Position numbers and translations under genes: made by a program
Part shown: positions 37,774-50,000 of the stretch, piece by piece
Layout of the letters: the number at the start of each line of letters is the position of its first letter
Position numbering within the stretch: position 1 is the first letter of the stretch
Assembly: GCF_010731875.1 (NCBI RefSeq)
Contig: NZ_AP022595.1
Location: forward strand, 2,852,001 to 2,916,000
Source: Mycolicibacterium sarraceniae
Lineage (GTDB): Bacteria > Actinomycetota > Actinomycetes > Mycobacteriales > Mycobacteriaceae
DNA length: 64,000 nt
Reading direction: 5' to 3'
The notes under the pieces: model-generated
What the model saw: the letters and a program-made list of their open reading frames with translations, nothing else
Told to the model about the DNA's origin: nothing
The model's database searches: none

Positions 37774-39042
37774 GTGAAATTCGTACTGGCGACCTGGGGC
37801 AGTCGCGGCGATATCGAGCCCATCCTTGCGGTCGGTCGCGAATTGGTGCGGCGAGGGCATCACGTGCAGATGGCGGTGCCCCCCGATCTCGTGGCCTTCA
37901 CCGAGGCGGCTGGTCCTCAAGCGGTCGCGTTCGGTCCCGATTCGAAGTCGGTCCTCGACGCCCACCGAGATTTCTGGACCTGCTTCTTTCGCAGCCCGTG
38001 GAAACTCCGCGAACTGATCAGATCGCGGGTCGAGATCGCGGGACCGCTGCTGCGGGGATGGCAGGACATGAGCGCGACGCTCATCTCGATGGCCGAGGGG
38101 GCGGATCTGATTTTCACTGGCATCAACTTCGAAGATGCCGCCGCCAACGTTGCGGTGCGTTATGGCGTCCCGATGGCCACGTTGCATTACTTTCCGTTGC
38201 GGCCCAACGGCCAGGTGCTGCCGTTCCTGCCTGCCCGATTGGGCCGTGCGGCTGTGACCGCGTTCTGGTGGATGTCCTGGCGCGGGACGAAGAAAGTGGA
38301 GGATGCCCAGCGCCGCGACCTGGGCCTACCGCCGTCGAAAGGTTCAGCACCGCGGCGGATCACCGAGCGCGGATCGCTCGAGATCCAAGCCTACGATGAG
38401 GCGTGCTTCCCCGGACTGGCACAGGAGTGGGCGCGGTGCCGTGAGCAGCGACCGTTCGTCGGAACCCTGACGCTGGAACTCTCCTCGCCGGACGACAGTG
38501 AGGTTGCGGACTGGATTGCCGCGGGCACTCCACCCATCTTCTTCGGTTTCGGCAGCATCCCGGTTGAATCTCCGAGCGAAACGATTGCGATGATCGCCTC
38601 AGCATGCAGTCGGTTAGGAGAGCGTGCGCTGGTTGGCGCGGCCGGGACCAACTTCGGCAACGTGCCGCAGTTCGACCACGTCAAGCTCGCCGGCACCCTG
38701 AACTATTCGACGGTTTTCCCCGCCTGCCGCGCGGTCGTCCATCACGGCGGTTCCGGGACCACACCCATCGCCATGCGAGCCGGAGTGCCTCAGGTGATTC
38801 TCTACTGGGATATGGCTCACGCCGTCTCAGGAAGCTCCGTCAAGCGGCTGAAGGTAGGGACAGCGCGCCGATTTTCGACGGCTACTGAGGAGTCGCTGGT
38901 CGCGGACCTGCGCACCATCCTGGTGCCGGACTACGCCGATCGTGCCAAAGCCCTCGCCACCCGGATCACCGAACCCGCGCAGAGCGCGTCGGCGGCCGCC
39001 GATCTGCTCGAGAGATTCGCGCGCTCCACGCCCGGGCGCTGA
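37774..39042 (+). CDS. GT1-family glycosyltransferase (Rtf/Gtf type)
   Basis: This 422-residue protein is the fifth GT1 paralogue, starting at a GTG (MKFVLATWGSRGDIEPILA) that lies 2 bp after the preceding stop. Its donor site is VVHHGGSGTTPIAMRAGVP. The segment LYWDMAHAVSGSSVKRL lacks the DQ pair found in most paralogues, so donor recognition may differ. A longer frame beginning at 37594 lies inside the methyltransferase and is rejected. Its position immediately before the NRPS block suggests it may add the first sugar on the peptide (inference). A hairpin 15 bp after the stop separates it from mbtH. Confidence 0.87.
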   Translation: MKFVLATWGSRGDIEPILAVGRELVRRGHHVQMAVPPDLVAFTEAAGPQAVAFGPDSKSVLDAHRDFWTCFFRSPWKLRELIRSRVEIAGPLLRGWQDMSATLISMAEGADLIFTGINFEDAAANVAVRYGVPMATLHYFPLRPNGQVLPFLPARLGRAAVTAFWWMSWRGTKKVEDAQRRDLGLPPSKGSAPRRITERGSLEIQAYDEACFPGLAQEWARCREQRPFVGTLTLELSSPDDSEVADWIAAGTPPIFFGFGSIPVESPSETIAMIASACSRLGERALVGAAGTNFGNVPQFDHVKLAGTLNYSTVFPACRAVVHHGGSGTTPIAMRAGVPQVILYWDMAHAVSGSSVKRLKVGTARRFSTATEESLVADLRTILVPDYADRAKALATRITEPAQSASAAADLLERFARSTPGR

Positions 39043-39056
39043 CTCCATCACTAATG

Positions 39057-39077
39057 GCCGTCGTTTTTGTCGACGGC
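39057..39077 (+). terminator. Hairpin between GT1 gene and mbtH
   Basis: GCCGTCG (39057-39063) pairs with CGACGGC (39071-39077) around a 7-nt T-rich loop, 15 nt after the glycosyltransferase stop. It is a moderate terminator or attenuator candidate. Confidence 0.45.
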
Positions 39078-39189
39078 TGAAACGTCGCCCCAGCTAACCG
39101 TCGCGAAGTTGACGGCGGCGCAAGAAATGAGAGAAACCTGAGGTCACTTCTATCGCTGGAGTGGCGCCGCACGTGTCGTGACGAATTGG

Positions 39190-39227
39190 GTGACGGGGGT
39201 CACACTCAACTTCGTGACATGGGTCAT
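39190..39227 (+). promoter_or_regulatory. Tandem operator-like inverted repeats upstream of the NRPS operon
   Basis: Two inverted repeats of the same type lie 24 bp apart: GTGAC-GGGG-GTCAC (39190-39203) and GTGAC-ATGG-GTCAT (39214-39227). The second overlaps the proposed -35 box. The spacing of about two helical turns suggests a dimeric repressor or activator bound on one face of the DNA. A protein cannot be named. Confidence 0.4.
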
Positions 39228-39243
39228 ACCCGGGAAGTATGGT
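39214..39243 (+). promoter_or_regulatory. Promoter candidate for mbtH-mps1-mps2
   Basis: GTGACA (39214-39219), an 18-bp spacer and TATGGT (39238-39243) fit the SigA pattern, about 45 bp before the mbtH GTG. The spacing and overlap with the inverted repeat are the supporting points. Confidence 0.35.
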
Positions 39244-39287
39244 CTAGAACTTGCTCTACCCAATCGACTTCACGGTCTGGAGACGCG

Positions 39288-39515
39288 GTGACCATAAATC
39301 CGTTCGACGATGATGAGGGCAGCTTCTTCGTCTTGGTCAACGACGAGGATCAGCACAGCCTGTGGCCAGCATTTGCTGATTTGCCAGCAGGGTGGCGGGT
39401 GGCGTTCGGTGAAGCTGATCGGGCCGCGTGCATAGAGTACATCGAACAGAACTGGACCGATATCCGGCCGAAGAGTCTGCGCGAGAGATTGGCTCTGGGC
39501 GGAGCATCTGGATAA
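39288..39515 (+). CDS. mbtH: MbtH-family NRPS accessory protein
   Basis: This 75-residue MbtH-like protein binds and activates NRPS adenylation domains. The invariant signature is clear: [19 protein letters not shown] followed by [10 protein letters not shown]. The GTG at 39288 has GGAG a few bases upstream and yields a normal length. A longer frame from 39186 is rejected because the true N-terminus ([16 protein letters not shown]) starts there. Its stop abuts the mps1 GTG, so it is the first gene of the NRPS operon and serves Mps1 and Mps2. Confidence 0.95.
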   Translation: MTINPFDDDEGSFFVLVNDEDQHSLWPAFADLPAGWRVAFGEADRAACIEYIEQNWTDIRPKSLRERLALGGASG

Positions 39516-42500
39516 GTGGATCTGAGGTCGGGAGATCCGATGCAACGTGACGACCGCGCGCTGCCGCTGACACGCGCCCAGCTCGATATTTGGCTTGACC
39601 AGGAAATGGGTCACTCCGGCACGGAGTGGCAGGTCGGCCTTTTGGTGCACATCGAAAGCTCGATCGATCGCGACGCTCTCGAATGGGCAATCGGCCGGGT
39701 GATGAAAGAAGCTGAACCGCTGCGCGTCACCTGCTTCGAGGAGGACGGTCAGGTCTTCCAGCGGGCGGTCGATTACCCCGAGATCGAGATCGATTTCCAC
39801 GATCTGACCGGTTCGGCGGATCCCGTCCGGGAAGCCAAGGAAATGGCGCTCGCCATTCAGCGCACCCCGATGCCGTTCTCCGGCCCGTTGTTCAAATATG
39901 CGATGTTCCAAACCCGATTCGATGAGTTCTTCGTGTTGGGCTGCTTCCACCACCTCGTCATGGACGCCGCGGGCATCGGTCTGTTCGGTAACCGGGTTGC
40001 CTCGGTCTACTCCGCACTGGTCTCCGGCGAACCGATTCCGCCCGCGTTCTTCGGTTCGCTGCAGGATTTAGTCGCCTTCGAATCCGAATACGAGGCGTCG
40101 CGCGACTACACCGACGACGAGGCCTACTGGCTGGCGAATCTGCCGACCGACACAGAATCGAACTACCGGGCACCACAGACCGACGACGAGCACGATGCCA
40201 ACTTCCGCACCGCTCCGGTGCGACTGGACCCGGCGATCCTTCGGCAGATTCAAGACTTGTCGCAGCGCTGGGATATGCCCCGAGCGTCGATCATCACCGC
40301 GGCGTCGGCGCTGCTGATGCGCAGCTGGTGCGGCGAGGGCTCGGAAGTGGTGTTCGACTTCCCGGTCGGCAGACGAGTGAGCCCCGAAGCGAAGACGCTC
40401 CCGGGCATGGTCGCCGGGCTCGTACCGCTGGTGCTGACCGTAGCGGCGGGATCGACGGTCGCCGACTTTTGTGCCCACGTCGACGCGCGCATCCGGGAAG
40501 CGTTGCAGCATCAGCGTTTTCCGGTGAAGGCCCTGGAGCGCAAGGCTCAGCTGCGCAACCCGGGCCAGTCCGCCGATCGGGTCGTCGTCGATTTCTTTCC
40601 CAACGCGTTCTCGCTGGACTTCGGTGGTGTCGCCGCCACCGCGACGATGACCAACTCTGGTTTCGTTGGCGACTTCGGGTTGATCTTCTCCGGTGTCGGG
40701 GACGATCTGTTCCTTGGCACCCTGGGTGCCGGACACCTGTTCTCCATGTTCGACGTCGCCGACTTGGCGTGGCGATTGCAGCGGGTGCTGGCGGCGATGG
40801 CCGCCGACCCGGGGCGCCGGCTGTCGTCGATCGAGGCACTCGACGCCGGTGAGCACGCCCAGCATGAGGACTGGGGTAATCGGGCGGCGTTGACCGCGCC
40901 CGTCGCCCCTCCGGTGTCGATCGCCGACGTGTTTGCCACCCAGGCGACCCGCACACCCGATGCGGCGGCTGTCACCTTCGAGGGTCAGTCGATCACCTAT
41001 CGCGAGCTGGACGACGCCTCCAGCAGGTTGGCGCGGGTGTTGGCTGGCAAGGGCGTGGGCCCCGGTCAGCGGGTGGCGTTGCTGTTGCCGCGCTCGGCGC
41101 AGGCAGTCGTGGCGATGGTGGCCGTGGTGAAGACGGGCGCGGCCTATGTGCCCATCGATCCGTCGGTGCCGGTGGCGCGGATGGAATTCGTGCTCAGCGA
41201 TGCCGCTCCGGTTGCCGCGATCACCACCGGCGCGCTGGCCGAGCGGCTGCGTGGACACGACCTCTCAGTGACCGATATCGAGACCGCCGGCGACGCCGAC
41301 TCGGCAGTGCCGGGGCCGCGCCCCGACGACGTCGCCTACATCATCTACACCTCTGGCACGACGGGACAGCCCAAGGGCGTGCCGATCCCGCATCGCAATG
41401 TGACCCGGCTGCTGCAGACCCTCGACGCCGATATGAACTTGGCGGAACAGGTGTGGTCGCAATGTCATTCGCTGGCCTTCGATTTCTCGGTATGGGAGAT
41501 CTGGGGCGCACTGCTCTACGGCGGTCGTCTGGTCGTGGTGCCCGACGCGGTGGTCCGCTCCGCGGAGGATTTCCACGCGCTGCTGGCCGCCGAAGGAGTC
41601 AGCGTCCTGAGCCAGACGCCGTCGGCGTTCTATGCCTTGCAAGCCGCCGATGACGCCAATCGCGAGGCCGGCGATCAGCTGAAGCTCGAGGCCGTGGTGT
41701 TCGGTGGGGAGGCACTGGAACCGTCCCGGTTGCGGACGTGGCTGGAGCGCCACCCGCAGCGCCCGCGCCTGATCAACATGTACGGCATCACCGAGACGAC
41801 CGTGCACGCCTCGTTCCGGGAGATCCACGCCGAGGACCTCGCAAGCGCTGTCAGCCCGATCGGCGTGCCGCTGGCCCACCTTGGCTTCTTTGTGCTCGAT
41901 ACCTGGCTGCAGCCGGTGCCGACCGGTGTCGTCGGCGAGCTCTACGTCGCTGGTGCCGGATTGGCCGACGGCTACGTGGGCCGGCCCGGCCTGGCCGCGA
42001 CTCGCTTCGTGGCCTGCCCGTTCGGTGAGCCCGGAGCGCGCATGTACCGCACCGGCGACCTGATGTACTGGGGCACCGACGGACAACTGCGCTACGTGGG
42101 TCGGGCCGACAAGCAGGTCAAGATCCGCGGCTACCGCATCGAGCTCGGCGAAATCCAGGCGGCGCTCAGCGAGCTGGATGGCGTCCGGGAAGCCGCGGTG
42201 ATCGCCCGCGAAGATCGCCCCGGCGACAAGCGCCTGGTCGGCTATGCGACCGGGGCCGTCGACGCGACCGCCCTGCGTACCGCACTGAGCGAGCGACTTC
42301 CGGCCTACATGGTGCCGACCGCCATCGTCGTGATGGATGCCTTGCCCCTGACCGTCAACGGCAAGCTCGACACCCGGGCCCTGCCCGCACCGGAGTACCA
42401 GGACGCCGAGTCCTACCGCGCCCCGGCCGATGCGGTCGAGGAGATCCTGGCTGCCATCTACGCCCAGGTATTGGGCCTCGAGCGGGTCGGCGTCGATGAA

Positions 42501-44099
42501 TCGTTCTTCGAGCTCGGCGGCGACAGCATCCTGTCGATGCAGGTGGTCGCCCGGGCGCGAGCCGCGGGCGTGCTCTGCCGCCCGCGTGATCTGTTCGTCG
42601 AACAAACCGTGGCGCGGTTGGCCCGGGTGGCTGTGGTCGCCGACGTTAACGCTGATGTGGCCGACGACGGGGTCGGTCCGGTGCTGAGCACTCCGATCAT
42701 CCGCTGGCTGGAAAGCCAGGAAGCCGCGGGTAGCCCAGTCGATCACTTCAATCAGACCGTGGCGGTTCAGGCGCCGGCGGGGACCACTGAGGCCGACGTT
42801 CTCGTCATGTTGCAGGCTTTGCTCGACCGGCATGCGGTACTGCGCTTGCGCGTCGACCGGGACGATGCGGGCGGTTGGTCGTTGACTGTGCCCGAGGCCG
42901 GATCTGTGGATGCCCGCTCGCGGCTCCATACCGTCGAGGCGCTGTCAGATGAGGCTGTCGTGCACGCCGGATCACAGCTGAATCCGGCGGCCGGGGTGAT
43001 GCTGAGCGCGCTGTGGGTGACCTCGACGGGGCGGCTAGTGGCGATCGTGCACCATCTGGCCGTCGATGGAGTGTCATGGCGAATCCTGTTGGAAGACCTC
43101 AACATCGCCTGGGCACAGCACCGAGCTGGGCAGCCGGTGGCCTTGCCCGAGTCGGGGACGTCATTCGCCCGCTGGGCATCGTTGCTCCACGAGCGCGCAT
43201 ACCGTTCTGATGTGATGGACGAGGCCGACACATGGCGGCAGGTTGCGGCGACGCCAGCGGCTCTGCCGGCGGTTTGCCCCGAAACGGACACACTTCGTAC
43301 CGCCGGTGATCTGGTGGCGAATCTGGACGTCGAGACCACCTTGATGTTGCTCGGTGAGGTGCCCGCGGCGTTTCACACCGGCGTGCACGAGATTCTGTTG
43401 ATCGCATTCGGCCTGGCACTGGCGGAATTCCTGGGCACGTCCGGTGCGCCGATCTGTATCGACGTTGAGGGTCACGGGCGCGACGAAGAATTGGCCGCCG
43501 ACATCGACCTTTCCCGCACCGTGGGCTGGTTCACCGCGAAGTACCCCGTGTCACTGGACCTGGGTGGTCTGAACTGGTCGCAGGTGGTGGCAGGTGAAGC
43601 GAGGTTGGGCGCGGTGATCAAGGACGCTAAAGAGCAACTTCTGGCACTTCCGGACGGTCTTAACTACGGGTTGCTGCGCTATCTGAATGATGACCTGGAC
43701 TTGGAGAGCGCCGATCCGCCCATCGGGTTCAACTATCTGGGCCGCCAAGGTGCGATGACGACCGAGGACTCGGGTGAGCATTGGCGGATCTGCTGGGACG
43801 GGTTGGCGACTATCAGCCCCAGCGTGCGCCCACCGATACCGTTGGTGCACACCCTGGAACTCAACGCCGGAACGGTGGACACCGATTTCGGTCCGCTCCT
43901 GTGTGCCACCTGGACGTGGGCGCCCTCGACTTTGAATCAGGCGCAGGTCAGTCGGTTGAGCCAGCTGTGGTTCGACGCTCTTGCCGGCCTGTGCGCGCAT
44001 GTGCGCGCGGGTGGGGGCGGCTTGACGCCATCTGATATCGCTGTTGGCCTGAGTCAGCAGCAGATCGACGAACTTCAGCGGCAATATGCGGATAGCTGA
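39516..44099 (+). CDS. mps1: NRPS initiation module: C(starter)-A-T-E
   Basis: This 1,527-residue one-module NRPS starts the lipopeptide. Domain order: condensation of the starter type (residues about 15-450; HHLVMDA at His145 in place of HHxxxDG), suited to joining an acyl chain to the first amino acid; adenylation (about 480-980; YTSGTTG from residue 611, NGKLD); T domain with Ser1004 in [10 protein letters not shown]; and an epimerase (about 1050-1500; [11 protein letters not shown], His1179) that makes a D-residue. The A-domain specificity code read by eye is D-F-W-S-V-G-M-V-H-K, resembling threonine codes. There is no TE or R. GTG at 39516 follows mbtH at once; an ATG at 39540 has a GGGAG. 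The gene overlaps mps2 by 14 bp. In known GPL loci Mps1 has two modules, so this is shorter. Confidence 0.93.
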   Translation: MDLRSGDPMQRDDRALPLTRAQLDIWLDQEMGHSGTEWQVGLLVHIESSIDRDALEWAIGRVMKEAEPLRVTCFEEDGQVFQRAVDYPEIEIDFHDLTGSADPVREAKEMALAIQRTPMPFSGPLFKYAMFQTRFDEFFVLGCFHHLVMDAAGIGLFGNRVASVYSALVSGEPIPPAFFGSLQDLVAFESEYEASRDYTDDEAYWLANLPTDTESNYRAPQTDDEHDANFRTAPVRLDPAILRQIQDLSQRWDMPRASIITAASALLMRSWCGEGSEVVFDFPVGRRVSPEAKTLPGMVAGLVPLVLTVAAGSTVADFCAHVDARIREALQHQRFPVKALERKAQLRNPGQSADRVVVDFFPNAFSLDFGGVAATATMTNSGFVGDFGLIFSGVGDDLFLGTLGAGHLFSMFDVADLAWRLQRVLAAMAADPGRRLSSIEALDAGEHAQHEDWGNRAALTAPVAPPVSIADVFATQATRTPDAAAVTFEGQSITYRELDDASSRLARVLAGKGVGPGQRVALLLPRSAQAVVAMVAVVKTGAAYVPIDPSVPVARMEFVLSDAAPVAAITTGALAERLRGHDLSVTDIETAGDADSAVPGPRPDDVAYIIYTSGTTGQPKGVPIPHRNVTRLLQTLDADMNLAEQVWSQCHSLAFDFSVWEIWGALLYGGRLVVVPDAVVRSAEDFHALLAAEGVSVLSQTPSAFYALQAADDANREAGDQLKLEAVVFGGEALEPSRLRTWLERHPQRPRLINMYGITETTVHASFREIHAEDLASAVSPIGVPLAHLGFFVLDTWLQPVPTGVVGELYVAGAGLADGYVGRPGLAATRFVACPFGEPGARMYRTGDLMYWGTDGQLRYVGRADKQVKIRGYRIELGEIQAALSELDGVREAAVIAREDRPGDKRLVGYATGAVDATALRTALSERLPAYMVPTAIVVMDALPLTVNGKLDTRALPAPEYQDAESYRAPADAVEEILAAIYAQVLGLERVGVDESFFELGGDSILSMQVVARARAAGVLCRPRDLFVEQTVARLARVAVVADVNADVADDGVGPVLSTPIIRWLESQEAAGSPVDHFNQTVAVQAPAGTTEADVLVMLQALLDRHAVLRLRVDRDDAGGWSLTVPEAGSVDARSRLHTVEALSDEAVVHAGSQLNPAAGVMLSALWVTSTGRLVAIVHHLAVDGVSWRILLEDLNIAWAQHRAGQPVALPESGTSFARWASLLHERAYRSDVMDEADTWRQVAATPAALPAVCPETDTLRTAGDLVANLDVETTLMLLGEVPAAFHTGVHEILLIAFGLALAEFLGTSGAPICIDVEGHGRDEELAADIDLSRTVGWFTAKYPVSLDLGGLNWSQVVAGEARLGAVIKDAKEQLLALPDGLNYGLLRYLNDDLDLESADPPIGFNYLGRQGAMTTEDSGEHWRICWDGLATISPSVRPPIPLVHTLELNAGTVDTDFGPLLCATWTWAPSTLNQAQVSRLSQLWFDALAGLCAHVRAGGGGLTPSDIAVGLSQQQIDELQRQYADS

Positions 44100-47000
44100 C
44101 GTTCTACCCCTGACTGCCTTACAGCAGGGGCTGCTGTTCCTCGCGAGCACCGCGGCAGAGGGCAGCGATGATGTCTATGCGGTGCAGCTGTACATCACCT
44201 TGTCCGGTCCGCTCGATCAGGACCGGTTGGGCACCGCAGTGCAGGCCGTGGCATCCCGCCATCCCAACCTGGCCGCCCGGTTCTCCCAGCGGTTTGCTGA
44301 ACCGGTCCAGATCATCCCGGCAGACCCGGTCGTGCCATGGCGGTACATCGACCTGTCCGCGGCCGGTGTCGACTTCGATCAGCAGATCGACCGGGTGTAC
44401 TCCGAAGAACGCGTTGCCGTCTGTGAGTTGGCCGATCAGCCCGCCTTTCGGGCCGCACTGATCCGTACTGCGGGCGGTCAGCACCGGCTGGTGCTGACCA
44501 ACCACCACATCGTGCTCGACGGCTGGTCGCTACCGATCGTGCTGGGAGAGATATTTGCCAGCTATTACGGGAAGCGGTTGCCTCCGCCGGCCCTGTATCG
44601 CCGGTTCATCAGCTGGCTGGCTGGGCGCGACCTCGACGCCGCGCGTGCCGCATGGGCCGAGGTGCTTGCCGGCTTCGATGCCCCGACCCTGATCGGACCC
44701 GCAGGCCGGGCCGAGCAAGGGCAGCGCGACGTCGCCACATTCACATTGTCAGAGCAGTTCACCAAAACCCTCGGCGAGTTGGCGCGGTCTTGCCACACCA
44801 CCGTCAGCACGGTGCTGCAGGCCGCCTACGCCCAGCTGCTGATGTCGCTGACCGGCCACGACGACATCGCGTTCGGCACGACGGTCTCGGGACGCCCAGA
44901 CGAGGTCTACGGTGCCGACTCGATGGTCGGCTTGCTGATCAATACGGTGCCGGTGCGGGCGCACGCTACGGCGGCGACCACCACCGCCGAACTGCTGGAC
45001 CAGCTGCAGCACGCCTATGCCCAAACCCTTGATCACCAGCATCTGGCCCTCAGCGAGGTCCACCGGATCACGGGCCAGGATCATCTCTTCGACACTTTCT
45101 TCGTCTACGAGAACTATCCGATCGATGCCGCCAAACTCTCCGGCACGGATGGATTGACCGTCACGGACTTCGCCCACCGGGAGTACAACCACTACCCACT
45201 GGCGATTCAAGCTCTGCCGGACACCGAACTGAGGTTGCGTGTCGAATACGACACCGATGTGTTCGACGAAGCTGAGATCGACCGGCTGATCGGACGGCTC
45301 CAACGGGTGCTGGCTGCGATGGCCGCAGACCCGTCTCGGCCGCTGTCGGCAATCGATGTGCTCGACGGCGATGAGCGCGACCGGCTGGACCAGTGGAGTA
45401 ACCGGGCGGTGCTGACTCAGCCTGTAGGTCCACCGATGTCGATCCCGGCCATGTTTGCCGCGCAGGTGACCCACGCTCCCGAGGACCTAGCACTGACGTG
45501 GGGTGGGCGGTCGTGGACGTACCGCGAGCTCGACCAGGCCAGCGGCCGCTTCGCGCTGCTGTTGGCCGACCGTGGGATCGGCGCGGGCCATCGCGTCGCC
45601 CTGCTGTTGCCGCGGTCGGCCGAGGCGATCGTGGCGATTCTGGCTGTCCTGAAAACCGGGGCGGCGTATGTGCCGATCGACCCGTCGGCGCCCGCGGCTC
45701 GGATGGATCTCGTACTCGCCGACGCCGCTCCGACCGCGGCTATCAGCAACGCCGACCTGACGCAGCGGCTGGCGGACGAAGGTCTTCAGGTCATCGACGC
45801 CCACGGAATCGCCGATATCGTCGTCGATGCCTACGCTGACTTCAGTGCCGCAGACAGCAAGCTGCCTGAGCCCGCCCCGGACGACATCGCCTACCTGATC
45901 TACACCTCGGGGACCACCGGCGTTCCCAAGGGCGTGGCGATCACCCACCGCAATGTGACTCAGCTGCTCGAAGCCATGAGCGCCAACATGGAAGTGGCAG
46001 GCCAGGTTTGGTCGCAGTGGCACTCATTGGCCTTCGACGTCTCGGTGTGTGAGATGTGGGGTGCCCTGTTGTACGGCGGGCGCTTGGTGGTGGTGCCGGA
46101 GTCGGTTGCCCGCAGTCCAGAAGAATTCCACGCGTTGCTGGTCAGCGAACGGGTCACGGTTTTGAGCCAGACTCCTTCGGCCTTCTACGCATTGCAGACC
46201 GCCGACGCGCTGCAACCCGAACTCGGACGGCAGCTGAAGCTTCAGTCGGTGATCTTCGCCGGAGAAGCCCTTGAACCCCAGCGGCTTCGGACGTGGCTGG
46301 ACGGTCACCCTGGCACCCCGCGGCTGCTCAACCTGTATGGCACCACTGAAACCACCGTGCACGCGTCGTTCCGGGAGATCGTCGACGGGGACACCGGCAG
46401 CGATGTCAGTCCGGTCGGTGTTCCGCTGGCGAGTTATGCCTTCTTCGTCCTCGACAAGTGGCTGCGTCCGGTGCCCGCAGGCGTGGTCGGCGATTTGTAT
46501 GTGGCGGGCAACGGTGCGGGACTTGGCTATTGGCGGCGCGCGGGGCTGAGTGCTTCCCGGTTCGTGGCGTGCCCCTTCGGCGCGCCCGGTGAGCGCATGT
46601 ACCGCACCGGGGATCTGGTGTGGTGGGGCACCGATGGTGAACTGCGATACGTCGGGCGTGCCGACGAGCAGGTCAAGATCCGTGGCTATCGCATCGAGTT
46701 GGGCGAAGTCCGAGCCGTCTTGGCCGGGCTGGACGGCGTCGAACAGGCGGTCGTGATCGCTCGCGAAGACCGTCCGGGCGACAAACGGCTTGTGGGCTAT
46801 ATCACCGGGTCGGCGGATCCGGCCGCGCTGCGCTCCGCATTGGCCGGACGGCTGCCCGAATACATGGTTCCTGCGGCGATCATGGTTATTGACGCCTTGC
46901 CGTTGACAGTCAACGGCAAACTTGACCGCCGAGCCCTGCCGGCGCCCGATCTTCAGGGCGCCAACAGCTATCGTGCGCCGACCACGGCCATCGAGGAGAT

Positions 47001-50000
47001 CTTGGCCGGCATCTACGAGCAGGTTTTGAGTGTCGAGCGGATCGGGGTCGACGATTCGTTCTTCGATCTGGGGGGAGACTCCCTGTCGGCGATGCGCCTG
47101 ATCGCCGCGATCAATACCGGTCTGAACGCCGGTCTTTCGGTGCGGACCCTGTTCGAGGCACCCACGGTCGCCCAGTTGGCAACCCGCGTCGGCGGCGAGC
47201 AGTACCGGCTGGATCCGTTGGTGCCCATGCCGCGGCCTCCGGTGATCCCGTTGTCGTTCTCCCAGAATCGGTTGTGGTTTCTCGACCAGCTGCAGGGCCC
47301 CTCACCCACGTACAACATGCCGGTGGGGTTGCGCCTCAAGGGGTATTTGAACGTCGAGGCCTTGGGTGCGGCTCTGGCCGATGTGGTGGCGCGCCACGAG
47401 AGCCTACGAACGCGCTATGTCGCTCCCAACGGTGTCCCGCAACAGCTGGTGGTGCCGACCGAAGAGGCCGACTTCGGGTGGGACGTTGTCGATGCGAGCG
47501 GTTGGTCGGAGACCCAACTCGACGAGGCCGTGAATGCCGTCGCGCAGCACGCTTTCGACTTGTCGGCCGAGATTCCGATGCAGGCAAGGCTTTTCCGTAT
47601 CAGTCAGGACGATCACGTTGTGGTGTCGATGGTGCACCACATCGCCGCCGACGGCTTGTCGATGACCCCGCTGGTGCGCGACCTCGGTGTGGCATATCTG
47701 AGCCGTTGTTTGGGACTGGCCCCGCTCTGGGCCGAATTGCCGGTGCAATACGTCGATTACACGCTGTGGCAGCGTATGCAGTTCGGTGACCTGAACGATG
47801 CCAACAGTTTGATCGCCGGTCAGCTCGGGTACTGGCGGGAGGCGCTGGCAGGAATGCCCGAGCTGTTGGCGTTACCGACCGACCGGCCGTATCCGCCGGT
47901 GGCCGATCAGTACGGCGCCATGCACGGCTGGAACTGGCCCATCGAGCTGCAGCGGCGGATCGCTGAGGTGGCTCGCGAACATAACGCAACCAGCTTCATG
48001 CTGGTGCAGGCCGCACTGGCGGTGCTGTTAGGCAAGATCAGCGCGAGTTCGGATGTGGCGGTCGGGTTCCCGATTGGCGGTCGTCGTGATCCCGCCCTCG
48101 ACGACTTGGTGGGTTTCTTCGTCAACACCTTGGTGTTGCGTGTCGACGTGGGCGGTGACCCGACTGTCACCGAGCTGTTGGCTCAGGTGCGGGCGCGCAG
48201 CCTGGCGGCCTACGAGCACCAGGATGTTCCTTTCGAAGTGGTTGTCGAGCAGCTCAACCCGACAAGATCGCTGAACCGTCACCCGCTCGTCCAGGTGATG
48301 TTGGGCTGGCGCAACCTGCCGGCAGAGGCCAGTGACGACATCGCCGCGGCCCTGGGTGATCTGAAGGTCACCCAGCTGCCGCTCGACACCCATACCGCTC
48401 GCGTCGACCTGGCCTTCTCAATCGACGAACGCTGGTCGCGAACCGGTGAGGCCGCCGGGATGAGCGGACTGGTCGAGTTCCGAACCGACGTGTTCGACGC
48501 GTCGAGCATCGAAACACTGGTGGATCGTTTGCGCCGGGTGTTGGTGGCGGTCACCGCCGACCCCACCCGACGGCTGTCATCGGTTGACGTTCTCGATGAA
48601 GCCGAGCGCGCGCACCTCGACCAGATCGGCAACCGCTCAGTCCTGACAAGTCCCGAACCGGCAGCGGTGTCGGTGCCGGAATTGTTGGCCGCCGAGGCGC
48701 TCCGCACCCCCGATGCCGTCGCGGTGACCGACGGAGACCTGACACTGAATTACCGCGATCTCGACGAAGCCGCCAACCGGTACGCGCATCTTTTGGTGGG
48801 GCACGGCGTCCGCCCAGGCGCGACCGTAGCTCTGCTGGTGGACCGCTCGGCGCAGGCCGTGGTGGCCATGCTGGCCGTTCTGAAAGCCGGAGCGGCGTAC
48901 CTCGCGATCGACCCGGCGTTACCCGACAATCGGATCGAGTTCATGCTGGCCGATGCGGCGCCGATCGCCGTCGTCACCGCGGCAGCTCAACGGGCGCGCC
49001 TGGGTGGTTACGACCACGTGGTGATCGACATCAGCGACCCGAATGCCGAAACTCAGCCCGCCACAACGTTGCCCGCACCAGACCCCGACAGCATCGCCTA
49101 CCTGATCTACACGTCGGGCACAACCGGCACCCCCAAGGGGGTGGCTGTCTCGCACCGCAATGTGGCCCACCTGGCGGCCTCGACCCCGGCGGCCCTGCCG
49201 TCGAAACAGGTATGGACTCAGTGTCATTCGTATGCCTTCGACTTCTCGGTCTGGGAGATCTGGGCTGCGCTGCTCGGCGGCGGCCGGCTCGTGGTGGTCC
49301 CCGACGCGGTCGTCCGCTCACCCGATGATTTCCACGACCTGTTGGTCGGCGAGCAGGTGAATGTCCTCACCCAAACTCCTTCCGCGGTAGCCGCTTTGCG
49401 ACCGCAGGGACTGGAATCGGTCGCGCTGCTGCTCGGCGGCGAAGCCTGCCCGCCCGAAGTGGTGGACCGGTGGGCGCCAGGTCGCGTGGTGATCAATGCT
49501 TACGGCCCGACTGAGGCCACCGTGTATGCGTCGATGAGCGCGCCGTTGTTGCCGGGATTCGATGTGCCGATCGGTGCGCCGCCGTCGACTGTTGCGGTGT
49601 TCGTTCTTGACGAGCGACTGCGGCCGGTCCCCAAGGGAGTGGTCGGGGAGTTGTACGTGGCTGGCCGCGGCGTCGGTGTTGGCTATGTCGGCCGTACCGG
49701 GCTAACCGCGTCCCGGTTTGTGGCCTGTCCCTTCGGCGGGGCGGGGGCCCGCATGTACCGCACCGGGGACCTGGTGCGTTGGCGCACCGACGGACAGTTG
49801 CAATACCTGGGTCGGGCCGACGAACAGGTCAAGATCCGTGGATACCGCATCGAGCCCGGCGAGGTCCAGGCCGTGCTGGCCGCGCTTGACGGCGTTGAGC
49901 AGGCAGTCGTGATCGCTCGTGAAGACCGCCCCGGTGACTATCGCCTGGTCGGCTATTTCACGGGTGCGGCAGATCCTGCTGCCGCCCGCGCCGCGCTGGC

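Noticed and set aside
41265..42929. 554-codon open frame on the minus strand
   Set aside because: Antisense to mps1 A, T and E domains; its composition (His/Gln/Arg rich) is typical of shadow frames.
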